Notes under the pieces: model-generated | Database searches by the model: none | The model's input: only the letters and a program-made list of their open reading frames with translations | What the model was told of the DNA's origin: nothing | Program-made: the position numbers and the translations under genes | Shown here: in pieces, positions 1-9,712 of the stretch | How positions within the stretch are numbered: the stretch's first letter is position 1 | Layout of the letters: each line of letters begins with the position of its first letter | Origin: Sulfuracidifex tepidarius | Lineage (GTDB): Archaea > Thermoproteota > Thermoprotei_A > Sulfolobales > Sulfolobaceae | Reading direction: 5' to 3' | DNA: 64,000 nucleotides | Assembly: GCF_008326425.1 (NCBI RefSeq) | Contig: NZ_AP018929.1 | Coordinates: 634,875 to 698,874, forward strand

Positions 1-474
1 TAGACACGAGAAATGAGGGAGATGGACTTGTGCTTATGTGAAGAGAAGGTACATTCGTGTACGGTGATGAATAATAGAAAATCACATTTCCTAGTAGAGT
101 CGCATCGACGTTTTGGTCGCCCTCCTGGTGAATTACCAATGTGTATCCCATTTCCTTATACGTGAAGCTCAGAGACACCTCCCCGGACGAGTTGGTGTTC
201 CTGAGGTTATCTCGCTCCCGTTGAAGTTCACCGCTGAAATCTCCACGTCTGGGGCCGGGTCTCCGTTCGGTCGTATGGCCATGACAACGAGGTTAACGTG
301 GTCTCCTTGGACCTGAGAGAAGCCTATCACGGAGTACTTGTAATCCACTTGGGAGCCGACGTACTGGGCTGTGTAATAACCCATTCCGACTCCAACTATA
401 GCGAAGAGAACCAAGAGGAGGAGAGTGGAGACCCTCAGGAGACTCCTCTTGAATTCGAACGTCAATCTCCTCAT
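1..474 (-). pseudogene. Frameshifted ABC-2 type permease, N-terminal part, running off the left edge
   Basis: The first ~95 residues match the N-terminus of the intact permease at 48725-50173 almost residue for residue (FEFKRSLLRVSTLLLL, then VDYKYSVIGFSQVQGDHVNL, then NGDPAP). The frame then breaks near position 190. The next frame continues the same protein (TNSSGEVSLSFTYKEMGYTL, later SSPYTN) and stays open to base 1. Compared with the paralog, one base is missing. Just upstream on this strand (474-540) a short reading frame ending ELGKRFDNIGYMKK resembles the end of a partner ATPase, so the whole pair seems decayed. The family role would be the membrane subunit of a drug or lipid exporter. 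A sequencing error is possible, but the missing ATPase argues for real decay. Confidence 0.8.
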
Positions 475-2040
475 TTTTTCATGTAACCTATGTTGTCAAA
501 TCTCTTCCCGAGCTCCTTCGTTTCCCCGGTCCTCTCAACCATCCACCAGATAGAGACGTGTTAATGTCATTGCCTCGACGCTCTTCATGCCCACGTCCTA
601 ACGTAAAATGCAGGCTGAGATCTCCTCCACAATACATATCCGCGACACTACTGTAGCTACACAAGGGAGTCTTATGCCTACCGCCATCACGTTACACCTT
701 CAGCTGAACCGCCTTCCTTGGGTTGAAAACTGTTTCAAGCAAAGTATATCTCCTGTAACGTTCACTGTCGCTAAAACCTCACACTTTCCAACCACATGCG
801 TCCACTCACGATCCATAACTTTGAAACAGTGAGGAGATATACCTACATTTTCACCTTGGATCATTAGTTTTTTGCAGATAGTTAGGTTAAATACTTTTTC
901 CAAAGTGAGACATTGTGGATCTCTAACTACACAAAAATTATAGCTGAAGGCAATGTGATAATATTTATGAAGAAGGGAAGCACTCATGACCGGAGGAGTG
1001 TTCTCTTGCGCTCATCTTATTCAACAAGATGTAGTAAAAATATTAGAATAAGACGGAAATGCTTCCTTGAGAAGCAAGTACAAGTGGACATGGTGACTGA
1101 GTGAATCCTATGTTTCCTTCACGTGTTTACACTGGTGGGATCATCACGAGATGGACATGCTAAGACGAAGTATAAAACCGAGTCAGTTATACACCTTCCT
1201 ACCTTCACGTCTGGGGACTCCTCGTAGCGTTTGAGAGGACTAAGATCATCGAATCATCAGGCTACTTCATGGTGAAGAAGGGAGTGAAGTGCATGGACAG
1301 ATATCTGAGGACGAGATAGAGGTCTAGCCGAAGGCACGAGGATAGGCGTTACGGAATAGTAATGCGTTGTCGCGGGGTCGGGAAGAAGAGGGTTCCTGCT
1401 TCCTCAAGGTTAAGTAGTGATGAAGTAGACGAGTCTAGGACGGTCAAAGTTGACGTGACCACGAAGCAGATGAGGTCAATTGTGGGAAACAGTCAGGGAA
1501 CTCCAATATGAGGCACACGACCAGTTGACGACTATATCATACTGCTTTAACGAGATAAGATGAAATAGACGTGGCCGTCTACCTAAGAACCACGCGAGTA
1601 GAGTGAACCATACAGTACCACTCGACCCGTGGGTTCATGAGAATGGATATCAGGTTAGGCAGAGAAATGATCAGGTTGAGGTATATCGTCAGGCCACTCT
1701 TCTCAGCTATTAAAAAGGTAAGTCAATGAGGACAAAGACAATCCAGTTAGGTTAAGGACTCTGTGCTTAGTCAGGTTATACGCTAGATATCGCACAACGC
1801 CCCGACCTAGTGGGGAGACGGAAATCATAACCCGACCTAGATAAGCAGAATTAGTTAATAAAAAACATTCTCTTTTTTTATTTATTTATTTATATATATA
1901 TACTGTATTACTTTATATATATATATACTGTATTACTCGAGCGAAATGATTTAAGGTGATCTATCAAGCTGATGAGTTTCTTTTAAATATATATATAGAT
2001 AAGCTTTTATCTTCGAATTTTCTAAATATTATAGATAGAG
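475..2040. other. Long non-coding or decayed stretch
   Basis: There is no convincing gene in about 1.5 kb. The first 70 bases hold a probable remnant of an ABC ATPase C-terminus on the minus strand. A short plus-strand frame near 1210-1310 (ending YFMVKKGVKCMDRYLRTR) reads like protein but has no start and is bounded by stops. The rest has stops in all frames. The last 200 bases are AT-rich and hold the promoter of the following DUF973 gene. Confidence 0.5.
1890..1937. repeat. Tandem duplication of an AT-rich unit upstream of the DUF973 gene
   Basis: Two adjacent copies, 23 and 25 bases, of a unit made of TTATATATATATA followed by CTGTATTACT. They differ only in the length of the TA run. They end about 100 bases before the start codon of the next gene and contain TATA-like sequence, so they may be a duplicated promoter region. 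Confidence 0.75.
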
Positions 2041-2853
2041 ATGTCTTATAATCCAAATCCATCACTAGAGATAGACGGAATTGAGAAGTTGAGGAGGGGA
2101 ACCCTATTCTTCATTATAATTCCGCTTCTTTCCTTGTTATCGATAGCTCTAGCAGTCACTGTCGTCGGACCTATCGTCCTATCTATAATAGCCATTGTCC
2201 TCGGAATACTTGGCCTACTGAGGATAAGAGAAGGATTTTCTCTGCTCGTCCAGTCAGGGAAGCCGGTGGGGATAGGCTCGACGGGGGTAACCTTGGTCTT
2301 TGTCGGTTTAATCCTAGAAGTGTTGGGCGCAATCCTTACAGTAGTCTTGATAGGGATATTCTTGCTTCCGATAGCAGGAATAGTAGCATTCGTAGGGTAT
2401 GTGTTATTCGGGATAGGTTTGTACAGCGTGGGGTCGCAATACAACAACGGCTTAACTAAGATAGGAGGAATACTCGTAGCTACCCTCATACTGGGGTTCA
2501 TCGGCCTCATCATGGTATATGTAGGACTAGGGGAAGTACAGAAAAACGTCGGGACTTACGGGTACACTCCGCAGTCAGGACAGTCCCAGCTATACCAGGT
2601 GGGGGTTGGAACCCTAAAGGACGGAGTCGCCACTTTCACGGTATATTCCAGCCAACAGCTCATGATCTACTCTGCTTCTCTTTTGGGCACACAGTACTAC
2701 ACTAACTCAGTGACTCCTAACACGCTTAACCCGGGGAACAATAACGTCATGGTGAATTTCGGCAACGTGAGCGGATTGACACAAGGCCCATACACGATAA
2801 GGCTCACCTTGTCTAACGGGCAGAACTTGGACGTTAAAGTGAATGTCCAGTGA
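2041..2853 (+). CDS. DUF973 family membrane protein
   Basis: A 270-residue protein with an N-terminal motif typical of Sulfolobales DUF973 proteins (GIEKLRRGTLFFI). About five hydrophobic segments follow between residues 20 and 165. A C-terminal extracytoplasmic domain of about 90 residues looks beta-rich (GVGTLKDGVATFTVYSSQ, later VNFGNVSGLTQGPYTIRLTL). The function of the family is unknown. An AT-rich stretch with a TATA-like box (ATATATATA near 1988) lies close to the ATG, as in leaderless archaeal transcripts. It is the only clearly intact gene in the first 6 kb, flanked by broken ones. Confidence 0.85.
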   Translation: MSYNPNPSLEIDGIEKLRRGTLFFIIIPLLSLLSIALAVTVVGPIVLSIIAIVLGILGLLRIREGFSLLVQSGKPVGIGSTGVTLVFVGLILEVLGAILTVVLIGIFLLPIAGIVAFVGYVLFGIGLYSVGSQYNNGLTKIGGILVATLILGFIGLIMVYVGLGEVQKNVGTYGYTPQSGQSQLYQVGVGTLKDGVATFTVYSSQQLMIYSASLLGTQYYTNSVTPNTLNPGNNNVMVNFGNVSGLTQGPYTIRLTLSNGQNLDVKVNVQ

Positions 2854-3454
2854 TGATTAGAAATATTGTAAATATCATAAAGAGATAAAGGAGAACCCCC
2901 CTTCCTTTTTCTTTATCGCTTTCTTTAAGCTCCTCACGTTTTTTCATTCTCGATTAATGGACCTTGTCTACTTAAACGAGGTGAAGAGAGTTCTCTAGGT
3001 TGGAAGAAACATTCGACACGTATATTTCTCTTCCAGAACTGATATAACAATATTTAAAACTAAAATTGTACTTCGTCAGGCCTTAAAAGACGAGATTTGC
3101 GTTTCAGGTCAGGTGGTTCGAGACATTAACGTGAGACACAAAGAGGTCCCTACGTCCTGCGTCTAGGAGAGCTAATGGCGTAACAATGTGAGGAAGTACA
3201 GTTAACCTCAGACGTTACGCCTGAGTGAAGATGCCTCGCTCTTTAAAGTCTGATGAAGTATATGTAGTACGTATATATAAACATACACATGTACCTCCTT
3301 TAAACGGCTTGCGTGCTATTTCACTTACATGAGCCCACGTTTACACAGAATCCTGATTAAGCGTTTAGCTGAAATAAAGTTTCACGCTGACCGACGTTCG
3401 AGAAGTCTGTGAAGCACGTCCCTGCAATTTGGAGGTGAGGCTTGGACCTGAGTT
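2854..3454. other. Intergenic stretch without a recognised gene
   Basis: No open frame with protein character was found. A purine/pyrimidine-rich end follows the DUF973 gene. A dispersed non-coding motif (also at 20816, 22034 and 40449) sits at 3355-3390. Confidence 0.5.
3355..3390 (+). repeat. Dispersed ~36-base motif, copy 1 of 4
   Basis: Reads ATTAAGCGTTTAGCTGAA, then AAAGTTTCACGCTGA. It aligns with copies at 20816-20850, 22034-22070 and 40449-40487, all intergenic and on the plus strand, with the shared pattern ATTAARYGTTTA..TA..AGAG..TTTCACG. Its nature is unknown. Confidence 0.6.
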
Positions 3455-3514
3455 GTGTTCGCTCTTTCACACCCTGGAACTCACATTTATTTTCGACGTC
3501 TCCTCCTTGTCAAT

Positions 3515-4375
3515 CTGAAGATAGGCTACGTGTCTACAAACCGTTCACTGTGCAAGTCTGACTCGACTGTGAGGCTTGACCATCTGGAGAGAGTTAAGGA
3601 GGTAGCCACAAACAACTTGGAGTGCTTGAAGAGGACCTTAGAGTGGAACGTGGAACACGACATCTTCTTCTTCAGGATAAGCTCCAACACTATACCCTTC
3701 GCTTCCCACCCTAAGATGACCTTCAATTGGAGGGAGGAGATGAGGGGACTCTTGGGGGAGGTAGGGGACGTGATAAGGGAAAACTCAATCAGGGTATCAA
3801 TGCACCCGGGTCAGTACACTGTCCTTAACTCTGAGAGAGAGGAAGTGGTGAAGAGCTCCATAGAGGAGCTCAGGTACCACGCCGACTTGTTGGACTTAAT
3901 GGGCGTAGAAGGTAATGTACAGATACACGTGGGTAGCTCAAAGGGAGGAAAGGAGGGAGGGACCGAGAGGTTTATGGAGAACTTCTCACTGTTGCCTGAG
4001 AACGTGAAGAGCAGGTTGGTGGCAGAGAACGACGATAGAGTTTACAAGGTGAAGGACTGCTTGGAGGTATGGGGAAGGACGGGGACTCCGGTAGTCCTGG
4101 ACAACCTCCACCACTCCCTAAACAACGACGGTGAGAGGTTGGAGGAAGTGCTGAAGGAGGTGAGAGTCACATAGAAGGGTACACCCATGATGGACTACAG
4201 CTCCCAGGAGCCTGGAGAGAGGAGGGGTGTCCACGCGCACACTTTGTCAGAACCCCACTTCAGGGACTTCCTCAGCGTGGTGGAAGACGTGGACGTCATG
4301 CTGGAGGTAAAGGACAAGGAGGTCAGTGCTTTGAAGGCAGTGAAGATAGCGAAGGAGATGGGGAAGCTCGACTAG
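3515..4375 (+). pseudogene. uvsE: UV damage endonuclease (UvdE/UvsE) interrupted by an in-frame amber codon
   Basis: The protein is a TIM-barrel UV-damage endonuclease: it opens with KIGYVSTNRSLCKS, then has FFRISSNTIPFASHP, VSMHPGQYTVLNS, VQIHVGSSKGGKE, LVAENDDR and PVVLDNLHHSLN, all family blocks with metal-binding His/Glu/Asp. The frame stops at TAG 4172-4174 and resumes in the same frame (KGTPMMDYSSQEPGERRGVHAHTL to the end at 4375). The family has a Trp before this Lys-Gly, so TGG to TAG is the likely change. The expected start at 3515 reads CTG instead of ATG, with a TATA-like CATTTATTTT 25-30 bases upstream. An upstream in-frame ATG (3455) would add 20 residues foreign to the family. 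Probably inactive, unless the stop is read through. Confidence 0.88.
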
Positions 4376-4925
4376 AATGCCCCTTCAAGGGAGTTTGCAT
4401 TAATACAAACGAGGTTTTCTTCTTTTTTCAATTCCTGTGTGGCAAAACGGGAACTCCTGCTGTCAAAATTTTTCGTCTTATGTCCTGAAATAAATTTCTC
4501 ATTTTACGGTGAGGAGATTTTTTCCCACCTATAGCTTAACTATAACTATCTAATCTCCATCACGTCAGTATTAAATCATTTTAAGGTCATGTAACTCTGC
4601 AGGTTTTCCGATAAAAGCTACCTGCATATTAGAGAGTGCATGAACGACGCGGGGAGAGTGTTAGGGAGGAGGGTCAACACTGCTCCATCAGTCCAAAGTT
4701 TATACCTCATCAGACTCTAAAAAGCAAGAGGGCTTCCTCTTAGTGTCTTGATTTAAGGCCTCAAGTCCCGTGTAGACCTGAAATAAATCTTGTCCTTTAA
4801 GGCCTGAAGAAGTATAAGACTTGAAGAGGTCAAATACTACTATCATTTGGACCGCTAGTCCTATGTCCCAGACCCAGCATGTCACAAGGTTTATAATTTC
4901 ATGTCATCTAGCTTACTTAACTAGC
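4376..4925. other. Intergenic stretch with a dispersed element and the HEPN promoter
   Basis: It contains copy A of the ~180-base dispersed element (4445-4621). Near its end is a TATA-like TTTATAAT at 4889-4896, about 30 bases before the probable start of the HEPN gene. No gene was seen. Confidence 0.55.
4445..4621 (+). repeat. ~180-base dispersed non-coding element, copy A
   Basis: It aligns along its length with copies at 16790-16969 and 42561-42741. The best-kept parts are ACGGGAACTCCTG at the left, CCTATAGCTTAACTAT in the middle and TTTTCCGATAAAAGCTAC at the right end. It is more diverged in its left half than the other two. No open frame and no clear terminal inverted repeats. It lies 300 bases before the HEPN gene. 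Confidence 0.75.
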
Positions 4926-5354
4926 ATTGATCCCCCCAAATTCAGAGAATTCGCCAAAGGGTTCTACAGAGTCGCTAGGAGGGACAACGAGAGGGCTAAA
5001 AGGGCATTGGAAATTAGAGACTTCCCAGAGTGCTTCTTTTACTCGCAACAGTCTGTTGAAAAGAGCGTAAAGGCGATGTTAGAGCTAAAACTGATATACC
5101 GAAAAGAACATGACGTCATAGCTGACGCTTCCAGCAACCTACAAGACCTAGGAGAGGAGCTCGACGTGGTCCTGAACGCTTTGGACTACCTCAGTGGGGC
5201 CTGGGACATCTCCCAGTACCCGTTCTTCAACGCAGACACTGTGACCACGCCTGAGGACTTCGTGACCGAGGAGATGTGCAGGGAAGGGATAAGGTACTCT
5301 GACTAGGTGATCAGGGTCGCAGAGGATTACCTTAGAAAACATGAAGTTATTTAG
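4926..5354 (+). pseudogene. HEPN-domain protein of a HEPN-MNT pair, with a premature stop
   Basis: HEPN proteins of this kind are small all-helical partners (often RNase toxins) of MNT nucleotidyltransferases. Visible blocks are KFREFAKGFYRVARRDNERA, FFYSQQSVEKSVKAMLELK and KEHDV. The frame stops at TAG 5304-5306. The same frame then continues with VIRVAEDYLRKHEVI and ends at 5354, overlapping the ATG of the MNT gene by 14 bases. That overlap is the normal operon arrangement, so the ancestral gene very likely ran through. The expected start, 30 bases after a TATA-like box, reads ATT (4926) where ATG is expected; an ORF from an upstream ATG exists (4821). No Rx4-6H motif is clear. Only the last helix is lost, so a shortened product might still fold. 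Confidence 0.75.
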
Positions 5355-5762
5355 GAAAGCCACCTCCCTCCTGAAGAAGGACACGGTCCTGGCAATAGTG
5401 TTCTTTGGTAGCAGGGTCATAGGGAAGCACAGGGAGGGTTCAGACCTAGACGTGCTGATCCTGGTAAGGGACGAAGCAAAGGAGCCAACTTCAGTGAGGA
5501 GAGGTTGAGGTTCGTGAAAGACACAGGGGTTAGTGTGGACACTACCGTTATGACCAGGGAGGAGTTTAAGGACAACTTGACTTTAGGATCCGTGTTGATG
5601 GGAGTGTCGATAGCGTTCTGCGTGACTTATGACGAGGTAAACGTCTATGAGGAGATAGAGAGGTGGAGCAACGAGGTCAGGAAATACCACGCTGTCTTGG
5701 ATCTCCCTTACGGGAACTTCGTGGTTGGCAGAACGATCAGGAAGTGCAAGGTCATCCTTTGA
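5341..5762 (+). pseudogene. MNT-type minimal nucleotidyltransferase, frameshifted
   Basis: The start MKLFRKATSLLKKD leads to the nucleotidyltransferase motif FFGSRVIGKHREGSDLDVLI (Gly-Ser, then Asp-x-Asp for metal). The frame ends at TGA 5506-5508, but one frame over, from about 5490, the protein continues (NFSEERLRFVKDTGVSVDTT to the end at 5762). A one-base loss near 5485 explains this. In HEPN-MNT modules MNT is the antitoxin, which AMPylates HEPN or otherwise neutralises it. Here the C-terminal half is out of frame, so the antitoxin is probably lost together with the end of the toxin. Confidence 0.8.
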
Positions 5763-6105
5763 TGTTTTCATGAAAAGTGCAATGAAGTGAAGATAGTGAA
5801 GTGTAATTAAAGGAGTAATTAAGAGAGTATCAGTTAAAAACCTAAAGAATCGAGTTTGGTCTTAGAAGTAGTTGACGACTTAAAACGCTAATATGCAAAG
5901 TCAGAGAAAAACTTATAAAGATTAAAAATACTTCTTCTTGCCTTTTTCTGGAATAGTTCAATTCTACTAAGGTTAACGTCAAACTCTCTTTTAGGTAAAC
6001 ATTTGATCTAGGGAGTTAATGTTATCATGGGACTTAACACCTGAAAGAATTGAAACGTTATGCAAAACACCTTATCTAACTAGCTTTTTATTTTACTAAT
6101 TCGAG
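5763..6105. other. Intergenic stretch, AT-rich
   Basis: No gene. It holds one copy of a second dispersed motif at 6031-6071 (GACTTAACACCTGAAAGAAT, then TGAAACGTTATGCAAAACAC), also seen at 18957-19008, 19075-19109 and 24506-24544. Confidence 0.5.
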
Positions 6106-6879
6106 ATGTATATAAGGATGTCTCTGGCTGACGAGATCAAAAAGATATTGACGGAAAATCCCTCTATCATAGCAGATGTATTGACATCTAGGCCTGAAAT
6201 TCTCTACCAAGCCCTCGCGAAGCTTATGCCTTGGCAGAATTTAGCTACAAAGGATGACCTCAAGGATTTGGCTACAAAAGAGGAACTAGAGGAAATAAAG
6301 AGAGTAATGGCCACGAAGGACGACATAAAGAACATTGCCACGAAGGACGACATAAAGAACATTGCCACGAAGGACGACATAAAGAACATTGCCACGAAGG
6401 ACGACATAAAGAACATTGCCACGAAGGACGACATAAAGAACATTGCCACGAAAAAGGATATTAAGAGGTTAGAGGTCACGATTAGTGCTCTTGGGGCTAG
6501 GTGGGGGATTACAGCGGAGGACGTCTTCAGACAAGGTATTGTTGAGTTGCTAGCCGATGTCGGCTGGAAGGTCGACAGGGAGATCACCTTCGATAAGGAA
6601 GGCTTTGTTTACGGTTATCCTTCGGAGGTAGAGATCGATGTTGTCGTAAATGACGGTAAGGTAATCTTAGTAGAGCTGAATGCCTCATTGAAGAGGGGCG
6701 AGTTAGTGCAAATAAGTAAGAAAAGGGAATTTTATGAGAAGGTTAAGGGCAGAAAGGTCTCTGAAGTTATGGTAGTTACCCCCTTTATAGACGATAGAAA
6801 TGAGGAGAGGGTCGTAGCTATTGCTAACTCTTTGGGAATTAAGATAGTTAAGCCCAGTGAGCTAGATAGTCAAGATTAA
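6106..6879 (+). CDS. PD-(D/E)XK-like protein (DUF3782 type) with an expanded coiled-coil repeat
   Basis: 257 residues. Residues 1-45 are helical. Residues 46-120 are a run of 9-residue units (ATKDDIKNI), predicted coiled coil. Residues 125-250 form a nuclease-like domain. The nuclease core motif is visible as EVEIDVVV (Asp178), then KVILVELNAS (Glu190). The usual E-x-K is E-L-N here, so the catalytic Lys is missing from its normal place and activity is doubtful unless another Lys replaces it (LKRGEL follows). Genes of this family are common in Sulfolobales and cyanobacteria, often in many copies; the role is unknown. An alternative start is ATG 6118, next to an AAGG. Confidence 0.7.
   Translation: MYIRMSLADEIKKILTENPSIIADVLTSRPEILYQALAKLMPWQNLATKDDLKDLATKEELEEIKRVMATKDDIKNIATKDDIKNIATKDDIKNIATKDDIKNIATKDDIKNIATKKDIKRLEVTISALGARWGITAEDVFRQGIVELLADVGWKVDREITFDKEGFVYGYPSEVEIDVVVNDGKVILVELNASLKRGELVQISKKREFYEKVKGRKVSEVMVVTPFIDDRNEERVVAIANSLGIKIVKPSELDSQD
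6310..6444 (+). repeat. Five identical 27-base tandem repeats inside the coiled-coil gene
   Basis: The unit runs from GCCACGAAGG to AGAACATT and encodes ATKDDIKNI. Five copies are identical at every base, including silent sites, so the expansion is recent or kept uniform by recombination. A sixth, degenerate copy starts at 6445. Confidence 0.95.
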
Positions 6880-7497
6880 ATCCTTTCACTTGCCTTTGGT
6901 TTAAAGTAACAGTCCTCGTCTAAGTTTGTATAAAACTTTGAGAAGCCTTTTTCTTTTTTAAATGTGAAATTTAAGTATATGTATATTATGTTTTATAAAT
7001 GTGAAAAGACCTCCTTGAACCGTGAATTGCATGTACATTATCATGAATTTGAGAGGAAGTAAGAGAGGGAAAAGAGAGATTAAAATCCTGCCTTATAGTT
7101 ATGAACTCAACTGAGGCTAGTCGTATCCACCCCTGGGGAAATGAAACCCTCTTTTAGCTAATCGTCAGATTTGAATTTCGGTGTAGACCGAAGGAATCAG
7201 CATCTAGAGAAATCGAAGTGCTACATAATTCAGACTGAGATAGAGGAGTTTTAAAAAAAGACTCATTGAAGATAAAGCTAACTAGCTTTCAATTTCGGAG
7301 TTTATAGAGGAGACTAAGGGGCTAGGAAAAGCCCTTTCACTTTTCAAATGCATAGCTCTACTGAAAAAAGGGGGAAAAGAAGTAGTGATACATGTTTTTT
7401 CCGTCATCTATCTCACATTATTTAGTATTAAAGTGATGATCTATTGAAAAAAGGAAATTACATGGCCCTCTTTGAGGGTTTCTACTTCGTCTTCATT
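6880..7497. other. Intergenic stretch without a recognised gene
   Basis: 618 bases with stops in all frames. No tRNA, box C/D RNA or repeat could be shown. The convergent gene at 7498 ends here, so the stretch holds two 3' ends. Confidence 0.5.
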
Positions 7498-8922
7498 TCA
7501 CTTACTCTCCTGAATGTCTTCCTTCTCTCTCCCTCCGACCTTCTCGAACATCTGCGCAATTTCCTCTACGCTTAGTCCCTTAGTTTCAGGCAACATGAAC
7601 ATGAACAATGCCCACGCTATGAAGGAGAGTGCTGCAAAGGTCAACATCACGTATCCCAGCCCAACTGCCTTGTCCCAAGCCGGGAATATCTCAATAAGTG
7701 CGAAGTTGGACATCCAGTTTATGAACGCTAGGATGGAAGCCATAGTCCCCCTCACGTGAGTCGGAAAGTACTCTCCCTGAATTGTCCACCCTATTCCGCC
7801 CACTCCGAGTCCGAAGAATATCATGAAACCTATGAACGCCACTATCAGGCTTACTATCTTACTGAACCCACTCAGGTAAATGAATGAGAGCCCTCCAATT
7901 ACCATGAATAACGCCATTCCAAAGTAGCCTATCTTCCCAAGCCCCCTCCTTCCTATCTTGTCAACGTACTTCAACGCTGCCAGGACTATCAAAGTCTGAG
8001 TCGCTGAGATAACTAAGGTGGCTAGGATACCGTCTGTGATCCCGCTGAGTCCAGACCCACTCCCGAACAGCGGAGCGAATATCTTAGGGCCGTAGTAGAA
8101 AGGAATGTTTATCCCTGTTATTTGCTGGAACATCATCCACAGCCCCGCAACCAGGAGTGCCCTCTTTATGCCCGGGGAGAACTCAGGTCTCTTGCTGTCC
8201 CTCTTGACCTCCTCGGTTATCCTCTTGATCTCGTCGTCGTTTACGTCCCTTATGCCGAGGAAAGCGAGGGTAGACTTCAGCTTCTCCGTCTTCCCCTTTA
8301 ACATAAGCCACCTAGGCGACTCCGGCATCTTAGTCCTATATATCAGCCCTATGATGGCAGGAATAGCTGCCAGTCCCAGGATGATCCTCCAGTCGTCGTT
8401 AAAGGCTAGAGAAGGGAGGGAGAAGAGGACCGCGAAGCCTATTATGTAGGAGATTGTCTGGGCAAAGGTGATCATCCACTCCTGTAACATCTCAAGGGAG
8501 CCTCTCTTATCCTTCGGCGCATACTCCGCTATGTAGGCTGTGGCTATCGCGGAGTCAGCTCCCACAGCTAGCCCTATGAACGTCCTAGCCACTAAAAGGA
8601 CGTCTGCATTCACGGTGAGCGCTGAGACCACGGCACCTATAGCGTATATTAAAGCGTCAACTATCAGGATAGACTTCCTACCGTACTTGTCAGTCAACGG
8701 CCCCGCTACTATCGCACCTATAGCTGCACCCAGGGACGCTCCTGCAACTAGGTAACCTAAGGCGAAAGCTGAAAGATGGTAAGGAATTAAGTCCAAGGCA
8801 GTTCCTATGTCAGCTGTGTCGTATCCGAAGAGGAACCCTCCCACCGTTGCGAGGAGGGTCAAAGACCAATAAATTTTGTTCGCAGAGTTTGAATCCATCT
8901 TCTTTAGTAATTCATCTTCCAT
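7498..8922 (-). CDS. MFS transporter, sugar porter family
   Basis: 474 residues with about 12 membrane segments. Sugar-porter signatures are present: [13 protein letters not shown] in segment 1, DKYGRKS in loop 2-3, [22 protein letters not shown] after segment 6, DKIGRRG in loop 8-9 and [16 protein letters not shown] at the C-terminus. It should move sugars or other organic substrates with protons across the cytoplasmic membrane. The start codon follows a TTTAAATAA box by about 25 bases. It is a single gene with no operon partner. Confidence 0.93.
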   Translation of the reverse strand: MEDELLKKMDSNSANKIYWSLTLLATVGGFLFGYDTADIGTALDLIPYHLSAFALGYLVAGASLGAAIGAIVAGPLTDKYGRKSILIVDALIYAIGAVVSALTVNADVLLVARTFIGLAVGADSAIATAYIAEYAPKDKRGSLEMLQEWMITFAQTISYIIGFAVLFSLPSLAFNDDWRIILGLAAIPAIIGLIYRTKMPESPRWLMLKGKTEKLKSTLAFLGIRDVNDDEIKRITEEVKRDSKRPEFSPGIKRALLVAGLWMMFQQITGINIPFYYGPKIFAPLFGSGSGLSGITDGILATLVISATQTLIVLAALKYVDKIGRRGLGKIGYFGMALFMVIGGLSFIYLSGFSKIVSLIVAFIGFMIFFGLGVGGIGWTIQGEYFPTHVRGTMASILAFINWMSNFALIEIFPAWDKAVGLGYVMLTFAALSFIAWALFMFMLPETKGLSVEEIAQMFEKVGGREKEDIQESK

Positions 8923-9096
8923 AGAGAGCTTTTCTATACTTATGTTATTTAAACTTCTCTACTATTTTTCGCAAAATTTAGATAGAGTTAAATCTTCTAA
9001 GTGATTTTATGTAAACTATCAGTTATGTAAGTGAAATATATTTTAATTTATACCCTTTTTTTCTTACAGGAAGTGTTAACTAATTTCTGTTCAGCT

Positions 9097-9126
9097 GTTT
9101 CAAACCATCTAAGGATTACTACAAAC
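9097..9126 (+). repeat. Solitary CRISPR repeat, 1.46 kb from the array
   Basis: 28 of 30 bases match the repeat of the array that starts at 10586. It begins GTTTCAAACC and ends TACTACAAAC; the changes are C to A at repeat position 11 and C to T at position 21. No second repeat lies at the expected 66-base spacing. It sits 51 bases before the gene at 9178. Confidence 0.95.
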
Positions 9127-9177
9127 CTAGTTACAGAATGACTGTTAATCTTTCCTGGTCAAGAAGAATATCTGTCA

Positions 9178-9681
9178 ATGAGTTATTATGGCCAAGACGG
9201 GTACGCTGCAGTAGGAGGTTTGAGAGGACAGCCTGCCATATTTTTCCCCGTAACTTATGACTACGGCAACTATAAGTATGTCATTCAAACTAATGGATAT
9301 TTTAGTGACGGCAACGGAGTCAATCCGTCCTTCGCCATAGAAGGAACGTACACAGCAACTCCTCCATTCAATAATACGGGTTGGGATGCAATGTATGTTA
9401 GCGGAGTTGCAGTAACTGATATAAACGCTGTAGCAGGCCACTCATCAGCAACTGGAGTAGGAGGTAATTCACCAATTCCTTCATACTATGCTGAATCTGG
9501 GCTCACCTTATTTCATGAACATAATAGCTTCCTGAACCTCTGGGGATACCCTTACGCTTGGTACTTCAGCATAGGAACTCCCTCTTCCTATAGTGGGCTT
9601 AACTACAAACAGCTATCAGAAGGACAGAGCTACGACACGATAAACGGTCTTAACTACGCTGTGAACTGGATATCACCATAA
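9178..9681 (+). CDS. Hypothetical protein, probably the C-terminal part of a surface protein
   Basis: 167 residues, rich in Gly, Tyr, Ser and Asn (SYYGQDGYAAVGG, later GVGGNSPIPSYYAE), without a signal peptide or membrane segment. The composition is that of an extracellular protein. The same frame is open upstream for another 12 codons (LLIFPGQEEYLS) without a start, back to a stop at 9139. This suggests a truncated gene that lost its 5' end where the solitary CRISPR repeat now stands. It is followed after 31 bases by the next gene. Confidence 0.5.
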   Translation: MSYYGQDGYAAVGGLRGQPAIFFPVTYDYGNYKYVIQTNGYFSDGNGVNPSFAIEGTYTATPPFNNTGWDAMYVSGVAVTDINAVAGHSSATGVGGNSPIPSYYAESGLTLFHEHNSFLNLWGYPYAWYFSIGTPSSYSGLNYKQLSEGQSYDTINGLNYAVNWISP

Positions 9682-9712
9682 AGTATTTATTAAAGCAAAA
9701 TGGTTTTTTACC

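Noticed and set aside
3085-3130. A tRNA-like T-arm (GGTTCGAGAC)
   Set aside because: No acceptor stem, D-arm or anticodon arm could be formed around it.
4172-4174. TAG in uvsE as a pyrrolysine codon
   Set aside because: Sulfolobales are not known to have the pyrrolysine system, and the expected residue is Trp, one base away.
7380-7450. Box C-like GTGATGA, possible C/D box RNA
   Set aside because: No box D at the right distance and no terminal stem.
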